Shown piece after piece: positions 18,001 to 26,268 of a stretch of DNA of 64,000 nucleotides. The position numbers and the translations under genes are program-made. Each line of letters begins with the position of its first letter. Position 1 is the first letter of the stretch. Source of the DNA: an uncultured Lachnospiraceae bacterium (GTDB lineage: Bacteria > Bacillota > Clostridia > Lachnospirales > Lachnospiraceae); the NCBI GenBank assembly GCA_946554445.1, contig CAMNSD010000015.1:32927-96926 (forward strand), read 5' to 3'. The notes beneath the pieces are model-generated. The model was not told the DNA's origin and searched no databases. It worked only from the letters and a program-made list of their open reading frames with translations.

Positions 18001-19259
18001 ATGAGAGGATATCGTCAAATGTCAGAGCGGATAAATATGAGGAGACGGACGCGGGAGAATACAGGACTGCCGTTATGGGAATGTCAAAGCCGGAGGAGGA
18101 TGACTGCTATATGCTGCAGAATCTTTACCGGGTTTATTATGGGAGAGAATACCATGTCAGCCTGTATGCATGGAATCCGGAGGGGGCTGCGACAGGGCCG
18201 GCTGCTTCCATTTACCTGCCAAATCCTCCAGCCAATATGAAAGTGCGTTATCTTTGTGTGGAGAAAAAGTTGTATATTACATGGAAGGAAGTAGAGAGAA
18301 TTGACGAATATGTGATTGCAGTCAAGTGGGAGGAACAGGGGAAGAGTGGACAACAGACGGAAACCAGAGGAAATAAAGAAACCGAGGCTGTGATAGAGCA
18401 GGAACCGGGCAGGTTAGTCAGTGTTTCCGTCAGGGGAACGGCAGAGAATGTTGTAGGACCGTCTGCGGTATGGGACGACGTTTGGCTTTATGATCTGAAA
18501 GCGCCCGCAAATGTTTGGGGATATCGGGGAAATGAGGGAATCGTGGTGAAATGGGATCAGGTGCTTTATGCCGATCGTTACCGGGTTATCTGGAGCAATG
18601 GTAAAGAGGCGCAGATGGATGAACAGGTGATCTGGGGGACGGAGTTTGACATCCCGGCCGATAAACTTAAAGAAGATGTCAGTTATCAAATACAAGTGCA
18701 GCCCATGACAGACACGCTTGAAGGCGCGGTCTCTCCTAAGATCAGCGTGTTGTGGAACTTTCTGGCAACGCCTAAGATCCTTGAACTTGTATGCAGGGAA
18801 GACGGTCTGATGGAGGTTGTCCTGGAAGCAAATCGGATGAGATATCGACAGCTGGTGTATCCGGATGGCCGGGCGGTGGCGCTGGATGAATGGCAGATTC
18901 CCTGTGAATGGGAAACCGGTGAACAGGCCAAAGTGAGATTGGTGGAATGTGAAAGGCAGGGGCAGTGGAGCAAGCCCATCTCCCTGCAGCCATTGCCGAT
19001 GCCAAGAGAAGTGAATGCGTTTGTGCAGGATGGGAGCCTGTGTGTGAACTGGACAAGTGCCGGGGAAGGCTGTAAGTATGGCATGGAGATTGTGGCAGGA
19101 GAGAAGGTACATATCGTCGAGCCGTTGGATGGAACGGAATATCGGATGCTGCTGTCATCTTTTGCGGGGAGCGCGATGTTGCGCGTCTGTCTGTACACAG
19201 TAGATGGGGAGGATACGAGAAGACGGTCGGCGGCAGTTGAGATGACAGTGGGGATATGA
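15051..19259 (+). CDS. Giant beta-rich protein with C-terminal FN3-like modules
   Basis: This 1402-residue protein has no N-terminal signal. Residues 1-880 are a long series of alternating polar and hydrophobic strands, with repeated blocks such as GTLSFYPKVPIWGAIGFTID, reminiscent of DUF6603-type or lipid-transfer-like elongated beta proteins; that resemblance is weak. Residues about 887-918 (ALTSLAAVPLVLLEGPTMI) are hydrophobic and could touch a membrane. After a Pro/Glu linker, about 940-1402 contains four FN3-like modules, each with a Trp-led strand (LYITWKEV, IVVKWDQV, LCVNWTSA). GGAGG precedes the ATG. It is the last gene of the cassette, and its stop codon overlaps the first unit of the 11-bp repeat array. 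Confidence 0.6.
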   Translation: MNAQIMLVFDIGDCGEGRLYAGIMDGTPDRFAGELYFHKGINFQEAAELFGGELVYPQDLEGKGFEIGQELALRAAIHYEVTSGSFGVQAAFTKRWDGRWGCGAFCMMQIRGSVEYTGKPDGQYRFSLSGEFSLEKSKSESMDGSKDGFKGEPENKAVLHGKAAMFLAAKPAAPDKDTYDMEVDNETPATVLFLECGYMEPGNFISTVTGTDSYEELPIPIEYADKKPKKFMKLKAELNLTDGTFMMQGCYRFQESVELDAMFYLSTKDENDKWWMVLQLHLRSLSEISDELENAGQFLGLGEIDAEVILSNTTQKITISDQQMLLPLDSGSQTDGQGMVPAGNVHELEIRHGLTFRVRLDLRDSLLKEAVDMQGDCIVSGFIPSKKGEAIILSGFVQKIVFLQFLDLNDLHISLTKERGNKVFAFRAAGELKFSFQELTLPAIQAEISLEKDETQKKVELCGRVGRIEKPLGIPYTVLEEISFHAISKVTFNHNTESVERKKEKAVYFKGKASIAGVSLGAWVLFAEHNPAVIKIEIGVGQKLSISRFVSQYCGCGWNDYLDISFYNGAICYCAGKRDVCIEGTYYKHGFHAQVNTKIFFFPEMSLSICVDDNGLTAAAQLCEKFSLAFLAFYLKKKDEMGQTVTIGPEVSISVSKKQGRQFAIKTRVEIFTVDMGEITVTMKKNIFRGTLSFYPKVPIWGAIGFTIDKKGFRLDKCTIPDFKLDKFKIPSMNLGSGGNGCHVKILESPKIKTKSKIDLKRFSWTKSGVTATFNLIVILKSESIFSTEKEGDEVVTLPFRELPLEIKKEDCETVSFEKLTEVLLRNIATITGKMFEQVITLQCFDNVLTEKGIKNLIRFLTIEGITWGVNELVSYLICQALKEAVAKGLANALTSLAAVPLVLLEGPTMILGGFLGTMDADGNYTAGKRAPEENKDEPEKNPEQPKAPSLSFEEDKLYIQWCACGNAQGYYPMIFDAEDVGKNERISSNVRADKYEETDAGEYRTAVMGMSKPEEDDCYMLQNLYRVYYGREYHVSLYAWNPEGAATGPAASIYLPNPPANMKVRYLCVEKKLYITWKEVERIDEYVIAVKWEEQGKSGQQTETRGNKETEAVIEQEPGRLVSVSVRGTAENVVGPSAVWDDVWLYDLKAPANVWGYRGNEGIVVKWDQVLYADRYRVIWSNGKEAQMDEQVIWGTEFDIPADKLKEDVSYQIQVQPMTDTLEGAVSPKISVLWNFLATPKILELVCREDGLMEVVLEANRMRYRQLVYPDGRAVALDEWQIPCEWETGEQAKVRLVECERQGQWSKPISLQPLPMPREVNAFVQDGSLCVNWTSAGEGCKYGMEIVAGEKVHIVEPLDGTEYRMLLSSFAGSAMLRVCLYTVDGEDTRRRSAAVEMTVGI

Positions 19260-19345
19260 TGCAACTTAGATGCAAATATGATGGATTTTTGATGCAAAAA
19301 TGATGCCGTTTGGATACACTTTTGATGCAGGAATGATGCCTTTGT
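19258..19345 (+). repeat. Eight tandem 11-bp units, GATGC-led
   Basis: Starting at 19258, 19269, 19280, 19291, 19302, 19313, 19324 and 19335, eight 11-base units follow each other without a gap. Six begin GATGC, one GATGG and one GATAC. The period is close to one helical turn, so all copies face the same side of the DNA. The array starts inside the stop codon of the 1402-residue gene and ends 93 bases before the VIT/VWA gene. A near-perfect palindrome (GGGCAATATTGTCC, 19384-19397) lies between. Confidence 0.8.
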
Positions 19346-19438
19346 ATTGTAACATGAAAACATCACAATACCATGATAGGTGCGGGCAATATTGTCCGGC
19401 CAGACAGTGAACCGGTATGAGGAAGGGATGGAGATAAC

Positions 19439-21457
19439 ATGAGACGATACAAAAAACACACAAAACTGCTATGCATTTTATCCGTATTTGCTCTTCTCAT
19501 AAGCTATGTGCCAGTGGTACAGGCAAAAGAGGACACGGATGATAAGGACAAAACCTGTTCACCATATTTTTATGTGGAAAGTAAAGAGCCGGGAGTGGAC
19601 AGCTTCCCTCTGAAAAGTACGGATGTAAATGTAACGATTGAGGGGATCATTGCGGATACCTATGTGGTGCAGACTTACGCCAATGAGGGAAGTCAGCCGA
19701 TCAATGCCAGTTATATTTTCCCAGCATCTACCAAGGTCACGGTGCATGGGATGCAGATGCAGATCGGCAATCAGATTGTGACGGCGGTCATCAAAGAGAA
19801 GGAGGAAGCGAAAAAAGAATTTGAGACGGCCAAGAGCGAGGGCAAGAGCGCATCCATGTTATCGGAAGAAAGAGCCAATGTGTTTACCATGGATGTGGCC
19901 AATATCATGCCCGGCGACCAGGTACGCATAGAACTGCACTATACGGAGATGATCACGCCATCGGAAGGCATTTATCAGTTTGTCTATCCCACCGTCGTTG
20001 GTCCCCGCTATGTAAGTCCGGCGTTAGATGATACCGGAACAAGAGAGGAATGGACAGGCACGCCTTATCTTAAGAATGGTTCTACGCCAGCTGATACCTA
20101 CAATATCCATGTGTCTGTCTCCGCCGGGGTGCCGATTGCTGAACTGACAAGCAGTTCCCATGAGATTCAGGTGGAATCCAAGGGGGATACCACGGCAGAT
20201 GTCAGCCTAAAGAATGCGGCGGATTATGCGGGCAACCGGGACTTTATTCTGAATTATAGACTGACAGGAGAAGAGATTACCACCGGACTGATTACCAGTC
20301 AGGGGGAAAAGGAGAATTTCTTCATGCTCATGGTACAGCCGCCGGAACGCTGCGAGGTGGAGGAGATTCCACCCAGGGAATATATTTTTGTATTGGATGT
20401 ATCCGGCTCCATGTCCGGATTTCCACTGGAAACAGCCAAAGGACTGATTTACAACCTGCTCTCCGGACTGCGGGAGACGGATTGCTTTAATCTGATTCTC
20501 TTTTCAGGTTCGGCCCTTAAGATGTCGGAACGTTCTGTGCCAGTTACAGAAGAAAATATCAGCAAGGCAGCCTGCCTGATCAAAGAACAGTCGGGGGCCG
20601 GGGGTACGGAGCTTGCCGAGGCGTTGGAGGACGCCGTGCATACGCCGGCTATGCCAAATACCTCCCGTAATATTGTGATCATAAGCGATGGTTATATCAG
20701 CGGTGAAAAAGAGATATTTCAAATCATCCATGACAATATGGGACAGGCAGACTTCTTTTCCTTTGGCATCGGGGATGCAGTGAACCGCTATCTGATAGAA
20801 GGGATTGCTTCTATCGGACAGGGAGAGCCTTTTATCGTCACTGATACAAAAGAGGCGGCCAGGACGGCGGAACGGTTCCGCACCTACATACAGTCCCCTA
20901 TCATGACGGATATCAAAGTTTCCTTTAACGGGTTTGATACATATGATGTGGAACCCACTGTGGTGCCGACACTTTATGCAAAGAAACCGCTTGTTTTGCT
21001 TGGAAAGTGGAAAGGTGAGGCAGCGGGAACCATTCAGATTGAGGGCGTGACCGGTAAAGGAAAGTATTCTCAGACGATTAATGTGGCCGATGCAATTACC
21101 AGGGAAAATAATGCCATCGGATATCTCTGGGCGCGCAAGAGGGTGGAACGTCTGACTGACTTTGGAAAGGATTCGGACAGTCCTGCTGTGAAGAGAGAGG
21201 TAACCCAGATTGGCTTGGATTATCATATGATCACACCCTATACTTCCTTTATTGCGGTGTTGGATGTTGTGCGTAATCCGGACGGCGAGGCCACGGATGT
21301 GGACCAGCCCCTGCCACTTCCATCGGAAGTATCAGAACTGGCGGTGGGATATCGCGTCGGTTCAGAACCTGGCGCTGTATGGCTTATAGGAATGTTGGCT
21401 CTGATAGTATTTTTCAGAAAACTCTACTATCGGCGCAGGCAGGCAGATCAGTCATGA
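19439..21457 (+). CDS. VIT and VWA domain surface protein with C-terminal sorting signal
   Basis: This 672-residue protein has a signal peptide (residues 1-29, ending VVQAKE). A VIT domain (about 38-170) is followed by a VWA domain (about 315-490) with an intact MIDAS motif DVSGSMSG. The C-terminus has a short polar motif (VGSEPGA), a hydrophobic segment (VWLIGMLALIVFF) and a basic tail (RKLYYRRRQ), the three-part layout of an exosortase target. The gene directly downstream encodes an exosortase-like protein, so the two are likely enzyme and substrate. GGAG precedes the ATG by 6 bases. The family resembles inter-alpha-trypsin inhibitor heavy chains; the bacterial role is unknown. Confidence 0.85.
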   Translation: MRRYKKHTKLLCILSVFALLISYVPVVQAKEDTDDKDKTCSPYFYVESKEPGVDSFPLKSTDVNVTIEGIIADTYVVQTYANEGSQPINASYIFPASTKVTVHGMQMQIGNQIVTAVIKEKEEAKKEFETAKSEGKSASMLSEERANVFTMDVANIMPGDQVRIELHYTEMITPSEGIYQFVYPTVVGPRYVSPALDDTGTREEWTGTPYLKNGSTPADTYNIHVSVSAGVPIAELTSSSHEIQVESKGDTTADVSLKNAADYAGNRDFILNYRLTGEEITTGLITSQGEKENFFMLMVQPPERCEVEEIPPREYIFVLDVSGSMSGFPLETAKGLIYNLLSGLRETDCFNLILFSGSALKMSERSVPVTEENISKAACLIKEQSGAGGTELAEALEDAVHTPAMPNTSRNIVIISDGYISGEKEIFQIIHDNMGQADFFSFGIGDAVNRYLIEGIASIGQGEPFIVTDTKEAARTAERFRTYIQSPIMTDIKVSFNGFDTYDVEPTVVPTLYAKKPLVLLGKWKGEAAGTIQIEGVTGKGKYSQTINVADAITRENNAIGYLWARKRVERLTDFGKDSDSPAVKREVTQIGLDYHMITPYTSFIAVLDVVRNPDGEATDVDQPLPLPSEVSELAVGYRVGSEPGAVWLIGMLALIVFFRKLYYRRRQADQS

Positions 21458-21489
21458 ACACTCCTGTTTTGGAACCAGTTTGGGGATGA

Positions 21490-22248
21490 ATGGAGATGCA
21501 GGGATATATGGGTATGCATATGGATAAAACACAGATAAAAACAAAAATATGTAATGATTGGCCGTTCTATCTGGCAGTGGTTGTTGTCACGCTGGTCATG
21601 CGATATTTTAGCAGAGTAAGTGATACAGATTATCTCAGATGGATACTAGAGCCCACCGCAAGGTGGGCCGGTATTCTTGGCGGGATTTCTTTTGAATATC
21701 TGCCTCATCAGGGATATGTGAATCACGGGTATCAGTTCCTGATTGCGGCCTCCTGTGCAGGAATCCGGTTTATGCTGTTGACTTTTCTGATGTTGGTCTT
21801 TATGCCGGTGCATGAGGAATCTTGTCAGCGCGGTATGCGAAGCAGACACGGGTGCTTTGCGATTAGTCTTATCTTTGCATATTTTTTCACAATCTTTGTC
21901 AACGGAATCCGTATCGTTCTTGCAATCAGGCTTCCCATTTTGCTGGATAAGCTGCATCTGGCAGCGGGGTGGCTTACGCCCGACAGGCTTCACACATTGA
22001 TCGGAACCGTCACCTATTTTACCGCATTGTGTGTACTTTACCTGAGCGTCGCTCCAACCACAGAGAGGAATCGGCTATCAGTCCCGATATTCTGGTATCT
22101 TTTGATCGTGTTAGCCCTGCCGTTCGTAAAAAGGGTGTGGTATCGTGAATGGACAGGATTTGGAGAATATGCGGTGGTGATTATCGGGGCTTGTATGGCG
22201 GTGTGCATGGTATTTGCGGGGATGAGGAGAAGAGTGAATCGAGGCTGA
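21490..22248 (+). CDS. Exosortase/archaeosortase family membrane protease
   Basis: This 252-residue multi-pass membrane protein has about seven hydrophobic helices. The three catalytic positions of exosortases are visible: Cys89 in AASCAGIRF, Arg141 in NGIRIV and His168 in DRLHTLIG. Exosortases cut C-terminal sorting signals and transfer the protein to the cell surface. It lies 33 bases after the VIT/VWA gene, whose tail fits a target, and no other candidate target is seen nearby. Several in-frame ATGs (21490, 21508, 21514, 21520) make the start uncertain. Confidence 0.8.
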   Translation: MEMQGYMGMHMDKTQIKTKICNDWPFYLAVVVVTLVMRYFSRVSDTDYLRWILEPTARWAGILGGISFEYLPHQGYVNHGYQFLIAASCAGIRFMLLTFLMLVFMPVHEESCQRGMRSRHGCFAISLIFAYFFTIFVNGIRIVLAIRLPILLDKLHLAAGWLTPDRLHTLIGTVTYFTALCVLYLSVAPTTERNRLSVPIFWYLLIVLALPFVKRVWYREWTGFGEYAVVIIGACMAVCMVFAGMRRRVNRG

Positions 22249-22332
22249 ACGTGTCAGCGGGCGTATCTATTTGACCGTAAATGTCCAAATATGATATCAT
22301 GAGAAAAATTACACGAAAGGCAGACTTATGTA

Positions 22333-23133
22333 ATGTGGTTTCAACACATAAAGAACCTGACATTAAAAATGGAGAATACTTATTTAGACTGTGCTCGCTT
22401 TGGCATTGGTAAGAAAACCCTTATTCTGCTCCCGGGCCTGAGTTTTCAGAGTGTTAGAGGTGCGGCGTTGATGCTGGCCTTTATGTATCGGATTTTTACG
22501 AAAGACTATACGGTGTATGTTTTTGATAAAAAAGCAGCCATACCAACAGGCTATACCATCAGAGATATGGCGGATGACGTGGCGAAGGCAATGAAACGCC
22601 TGCACCTTCAGCATGCGGATGTTTTCGGTGTTTCACAGGGCGGTATGATTGCCCAGTATCTGGCAATTGACTATCCCCATCTTGTGCACAAACTCGTACT
22701 TGGCGTCACTGCATCAAGATGCAATGAAGTTATGGAAAAGGTGATATATGGCTGGATTCAGATGGCTGAGGAGGATGATTGCGGCGCTATCGTTACGGAT
22801 ATGTATACAAAAATGTATTCGGATACCTATAGCAGGAAATATCGCTGGATGTACCCGATTCTCACCAGAATAGTCAGGGCGAAAGATATGAGTCGTTTTA
22901 TCATACTTGCAAGAACCTGTCTGACTTGCCATTCTTATCCGGAGCTCCATAAGATTAAATGTCCTGTATTTGTGATTGGTGGCCGGAAAGATTATGTTGT
23001 GACAGGGCAGGCATCACAGGAGATTGCCGACGTGCTTGAATGTGGGATTTATATGTATGACAACTTTGGTCATGCCGTATATGAAGAAGCGCCGGATTTT
23101 AATAAGCGGATTTTAAGTTTCTTAAAAAATTGA
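22333..23133 (+). CDS. Alpha/beta hydrolase
   Basis: This 266-residue alpha/beta-hydrolase-fold protein has an apparently complete triad: Ser101 in GVSQGG, Asp220 in GGRKDYVV and His247 in FGHAVYEE. LLPGLSFQS near residues 32-40 is the oxyanion loop. It has no signal peptide. The substrate cannot be told from sequence; esterases, lipases and haloperoxidase-like enzymes share this layout. ATG 22369 is a possible later start. The gene ends at a clear terminator. Confidence 0.8.
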   Translation: MWFQHIKNLTLKMENTYLDCARFGIGKKTLILLPGLSFQSVRGAALMLAFMYRIFTKDYTVYVFDKKAAIPTGYTIRDMADDVAKAMKRLHLQHADVFGVSQGGMIAQYLAIDYPHLVHKLVLGVTASRCNEVMEKVIYGWIQMAEEDDCGAIVTDMYTKMYSDTYSRKYRWMYPILTRIVRAKDMSRFIILARTCLTCHSYPELHKIKCPVFVIGGRKDYVVTGQASQEIADVLECGIYMYDNFGHAVYEEAPDFNKRILSFLKN

Positions 23134-23170
23134 TGTGGGGAGCCGGAATAAACAGCGGTCCCCACATTTT
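23134..23170 (+). terminator. Intrinsic terminator of the hydrolase gene
   Basis: TGTGGGGA (23134-23141) pairs with TCCCCACA (23159-23166), followed by TTTT. Confidence 0.8.
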
Positions 23171-23187
23171 GGATTATGTCGGTTATA

Positions 23188-23569
23188 TCACTTTTTTTCA
23201 AGTTGAGCCTGTAGGGCGGCGATGGTGGCCAGGGCATTTTTAAGCATCTCATCTTTTTGCGCAATGATATCTGCCTGCTTTTCAATAAATCGCTCATAAT
23301 TACGAAGATCCTGATGATATTCTATCCGGTCACGGCACATCTTACGGATCTGGTCATCTGCACTGAAATGGAAGATGCTTCTGGCGGCTTCTTGTAAATA
23401 TTCATTCTGTTCTGCCATTTTTCTGACCTCCTCCCATGTGGCGGCTTTAAAGAATTTAGCCCATTTATCAATGTGGTATTTTTTATCCTCTTCCGTTGCC
23501 AAATTTATCTGAGATAAGTCTATCACATTCAGAACGAAATTACCACTATAAATATGATGATTTTTCACA
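23188..23569 (-). pseudogene. Truncated Rpn-family PD-(D/E)XK element (C-terminal part only)
   Basis: From 23569 leftwards the product reads VKNHHIYSGNFVLNVIDLSQ and continues nearly identically to the C-terminal half of the full-length gene at 62952-63812. The two DNA segments (23291-23569 and 63046-63324) match over 279 bases without any indel and with only a few substitutions. The N-terminal nuclease core is missing here, and the last 35 residues differ (a Gln/Ala-rich coiled coil). An open frame continues upstream to 23625 but is probably not a natural N-terminus. Confidence 0.8.
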
Positions 23570-23575
23570 CTCTTG

Positions 23576-23604
23576 TTGACTTCTATAAAATACACCGATA
23601 AAAT
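23576..23604 (+). promoter_or_regulatory. Sigma-A promoter for the DUF1848 gene
   Basis: TTGACT (23576-23581), a 17-base spacer and TAAAAT (23599-23604) sit exactly at the break of the truncated Rpn element. Transcription would start near 23611, which favours ATG 23649 over GTG 23616 as the start of the next gene. Confidence 0.75.
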
Positions 23605-23648
23605 GAAGGAAAACTGTGGAAGCAATACGTTTAGAAATGGGGACTAAA

Positions 23649-24590
23649 ATGATACTAAGTGCAAGCAGGCGGACCGACATCCCCTGTTACTATTCCGACT
23701 GGTTTTACAATCGTATCAAAGAGGGCTTTCTGTATGTCCGCAACCCTATAAACAGACATCAGGTGAGTGAGATCAGGATATCTCCGGAGGTTGTGGACTG
23801 TATTGTGTTTTGGACAAAGAATCCGGCGCCCATGCTTTCCCGTCTGGATGAATTGCAAGGGTATCCTTATTATTTTCAATTCACACTCACAGCTTATGGA
23901 ACGGACATCGAGGGCAATGTGCCGCATAAGAAAGATGTCGTCATACCGGTCTTTCAAACGTTATCGAAAAAGATTGGCGCCCAGAGGGTTATCTGGCGGT
24001 ATGATCCGGTTCTTTTTAATGAAAAATACACTCCGGCATATCATATAAAGGCGTTTACACAGATTGCCAGGGCGCTTAGGGGATATACTGACAAATGTGT
24101 GATCAGTTTTGTGGACCGATATGTCAAAAACAGGGAAATGTTGGATTGCTTGCATGTGTATGATTTAGAAGAGGCGCAGCTGTACGCCTTTGCCGGACAG
24201 CTTAGCAGGATTGCCTTGGAAAATGGCATGGAGATGGCAAGCTGTGCCGAAAAAATAAATTTGGAAAACTATGAGATTCAACATAATTGTTGTATTGATA
24301 AAAAGCTGATAGAATCCATAATCGGCTGTCGGATAAATGCTGGTAAAGACAGAAACCAGCGCACAGAATGCGGCTGTGTGGAGAGTATTGATATAGGGGT
24401 TTATGACAGTTGTCTAAACGGTTGTGCATATTGTTATGCCAATCGCGGGCAGGCAATTGTAGAAGACAATTACAGAAAATATGATTTGGCATCGCCGCTT
24501 CTTTGCGGGAAAATCATGGAAGAGGATAAGGTTACATTAAGACCGGTAAAGTCTGCGAGGCAGGAACAGCTGAGTTTTTTAGATATGTGA
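23649..24590 (+). CDS. DUF1848 family protein
   Basis: This 313-residue protein begins MILSASRRTDIP, the usual start of the DUF1848 family. WTKNPAPM, WRYDPVLF and a C-terminal cysteine cluster (ECGCVESIDIG, then DSCLNGCAYCYANRG) are also typical. The cysteine spacing suggests an iron-sulfur cluster, and the fold has been likened to radical-SAM barrels, but no reaction is established. GGGGA lies 5 bases before the ATG. The gene has its own promoter and stands before an acetyltransferase. Confidence 0.85.
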   Translation: MILSASRRTDIPCYYSDWFYNRIKEGFLYVRNPINRHQVSEIRISPEVVDCIVFWTKNPAPMLSRLDELQGYPYYFQFTLTAYGTDIEGNVPHKKDVVIPVFQTLSKKIGAQRVIWRYDPVLFNEKYTPAYHIKAFTQIARALRGYTDKCVISFVDRYVKNREMLDCLHVYDLEEAQLYAFAGQLSRIALENGMEMASCAEKINLENYEIQHNCCIDKKLIESIIGCRINAGKDRNQRTECGCVESIDIGVYDSCLNGCAYCYANRGQAIVEDNYRKYDLASPLLCGKIMEEDKVTLRPVKSARQEQLSFLDM

Positions 24591-24655
24591 AACAAAAGAT
24601 GTTAGGATGAATATAGGTAGTTGATGTGCACGATAGTAGTGGAGGAATAAAGCAG

Positions 24656-25153
24656 TTGGAGATTAGACATATCCAGATAAATGATGACAGGCTGGCCATT
24701 AGCCGTATTTATGAAGAAGGTTGGAGATATGCCTACCGGGGAATTGTTCCACAGGACTATCTGGACAGTATTCCCGAAGGATGTTGGGCATCTTGTTTGG
24801 ATCAGGAAGGTATAGGTTCCCTTGTGGTGGAAGAGGATGGTAATTTAGTTGGCACTTCCAGTTACAGTCGGTCAAGATGGGAGCAGTTTGAGGGAGCAGG
24901 AGAGATTATATCCATCTATTTTTTGCCGGAATATGTCGGTAGAGGGTATGGTAGGCTGTTGCTGGAAGCAGTGGTCAGGGAATTGAAGAAGCTAGGGTAT
25001 CAGGAAATCTTTTTGTGGGTGCTGGAAGAAAATCTGCACGCCAGGAAATTTTATGAAAAGTGCGGTTTTATATCCAGCGGACACTGTATGGAGCATGAGA
25101 TTGGCGGGAAAGTACTGCGGGAGGTGCGGTATTATCATTCGTCTGGTGAGTGA
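24656..25153 (+). CDS. GNAT family N-acetyltransferase
   Basis: This protein of about 165 residues should transfer an acetyl group from acetyl-CoA. The acetyl-CoA site is clear (FLPEYVGRGYGRLLLEAV), followed by the WVLEENLHARKFYEKCGF strand-helix that marks the end of the GNAT core. The acceptor is unknown. A TTG start at 24656 is chosen because GGAGG lies 10 bases before it; a GTG at 24626 would add ten residues but has no ribosome binding site. Confidence 0.85.
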   Translation: MEIRHIQINDDRLAISRIYEEGWRYAYRGIVPQDYLDSIPEGCWASCLDQEGIGSLVVEEDGNLVGTSSYSRSRWEQFEGAGEIISIYFLPEYVGRGYGRLLLEAVVRELKKLGYQEIFLWVLEENLHARKFYEKCGFISSGHCMEHEIGGKVLREVRYYHSSGE

Positions 25154-25196
25154 GTAATGGGGCTGTCCACAATTTTCCCACCTTTCTGAATTTAAC

Positions 25197-26258
25197 TTAA
25201 CGTTTGTCAGCTTTCACATAATAAGTGCTTCTGCCACTCCCATACCGAATAATACTTCCTTCACCCACCAGTTTCTTTAATGCCGCCAGAACTGATGATC
25301 TCCCTATGCTTGGACAGTGTGCAACAACTTCTGCACCCGTAAATTTCCCGACTTTTTCTTCTGTATATTTTTTTACAATATCATAAGCGCTACTGATATT
25401 TCCATTTCCCGCTATGCTTCCTACACGTTCTTCAAATCTGGTGTAACAAGCCAAAATGACCGTAAGCATATAACGTATAAATGGCGTCGGATCGTTTTGT
25501 CCCTCATGCCATCCTATATCCGACATTTCAAGGACATCATAATACCTGTCCTTTGTTTTCTCAATTTGCCGCTCAATACTTATATATTTACCAACACTAT
25601 ACCCATTCTTATATAAAAGAAGCAGAGTAAGCAATCGACTCATTCTTCCATTTCCGTCATTAAAAGGGTGAATGCATAAAAAATCACATATAAAAACGGG
25701 AATTAATATAAGGGAATCCACCTTCTCACTCGCAATTGCCTGCTCATAAGCCGTACATAACTGTTCCACGGCATCCGGTGTATCATATGGGGCAATTGGA
25801 GTAAATCTTGTGACTACTGTTCCATCCGGCTTTGTTTCATTAATATAATTCTGTACGCTTTTAAAACTCCCGCCATAAGAAAATCCCGCTCTTTTCAAAA
25901 GGTCTCTGTGTAACTGTAATATATATGTTGGTCTGATTGGAATGTACTCATTACTTTCGTGAATTGTGTTAAGCACATCTCTGTATCCCATAATCTCATC
26001 TTCTTCTCTGCTGCGGGGTGTCGTTTTTTCTTCAAATAACTGCTTCATTCGGCTGCTTGTCGTAACAATTCCTTCTATTTTATTGGATGCCTCTGTGCTT
26101 TGAATTTTTGCAATCTTAACCAGACGTTCAAGTTCAACAGGCTTTTGCCTGATATATAAGTCCTGACGCCCTTTATATTCATGTATCTTTGCGACAAGAT
26201 TAAGTATATCCATATCCCATGTTTGATCTGCAAGGCCAACATAATCAAATGTTCTCAT
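25197..26258 (-). CDS. Fic family AMP-transferase with winged-helix tail
   Basis: This 353-residue protein has the Fic motif HPFNDGNGRMSR (residues 197-208), which normally transfers AMP to target hydroxyls, and an N-terminal inhibitory motif SNKIEG (58-63) of the class II type, so it is likely auto-inhibited. The last 70 residues (VVAHCPSIGRSSVLAALKKL) form a winged helix-turn-helix, as in the common Fic/DUF4172-like clostridial proteins. The start at 26258 has GGGAG 6 bases before it. Four copies of a 9-bp site surround its promoter (separate entry), which fits autoregulation through the winged helix. Confidence 0.9.
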   Translation of the reverse strand: MRTFDYVGLADQTWDMDILNLVAKIHEYKGRQDLYIRQKPVELERLVKIAKIQSTEASNKIEGIVTTSSRMKQLFEEKTTPRSREEDEIMGYRDVLNTIHESNEYIPIRPTYILQLHRDLLKRAGFSYGGSFKSVQNYINETKPDGTVVTRFTPIAPYDTPDAVEQLCTAYEQAIASEKVDSLILIPVFICDFLCIHPFNDGNGRMSRLLTLLLLYKNGYSVGKYISIERQIEKTKDRYYDVLEMSDIGWHEGQNDPTPFIRYMLTVILACYTRFEERVGSIAGNGNISSAYDIVKKYTEEKVGKFTGAEVVAHCPSIGRSSVLAALKKLVGEGSIIRYGSGRSTYYVKADKR

Positions 26259-26268
26259 GTTATCTCCC

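Noticed and set aside
18414..19459. Long open frames antisense to the 1402-residue gene
   Set aside because: They have no ribosome binding site, overlap a gene with consistent protein character, and their repeats only mirror the 11-bp array.
23570..23625. Extra N-terminal residues for the truncated Rpn element
   Set aside because: The sequence leaves the Rpn match at 23569 and is occupied by a strong promoter on the other strand, so it is unlikely to be coding.
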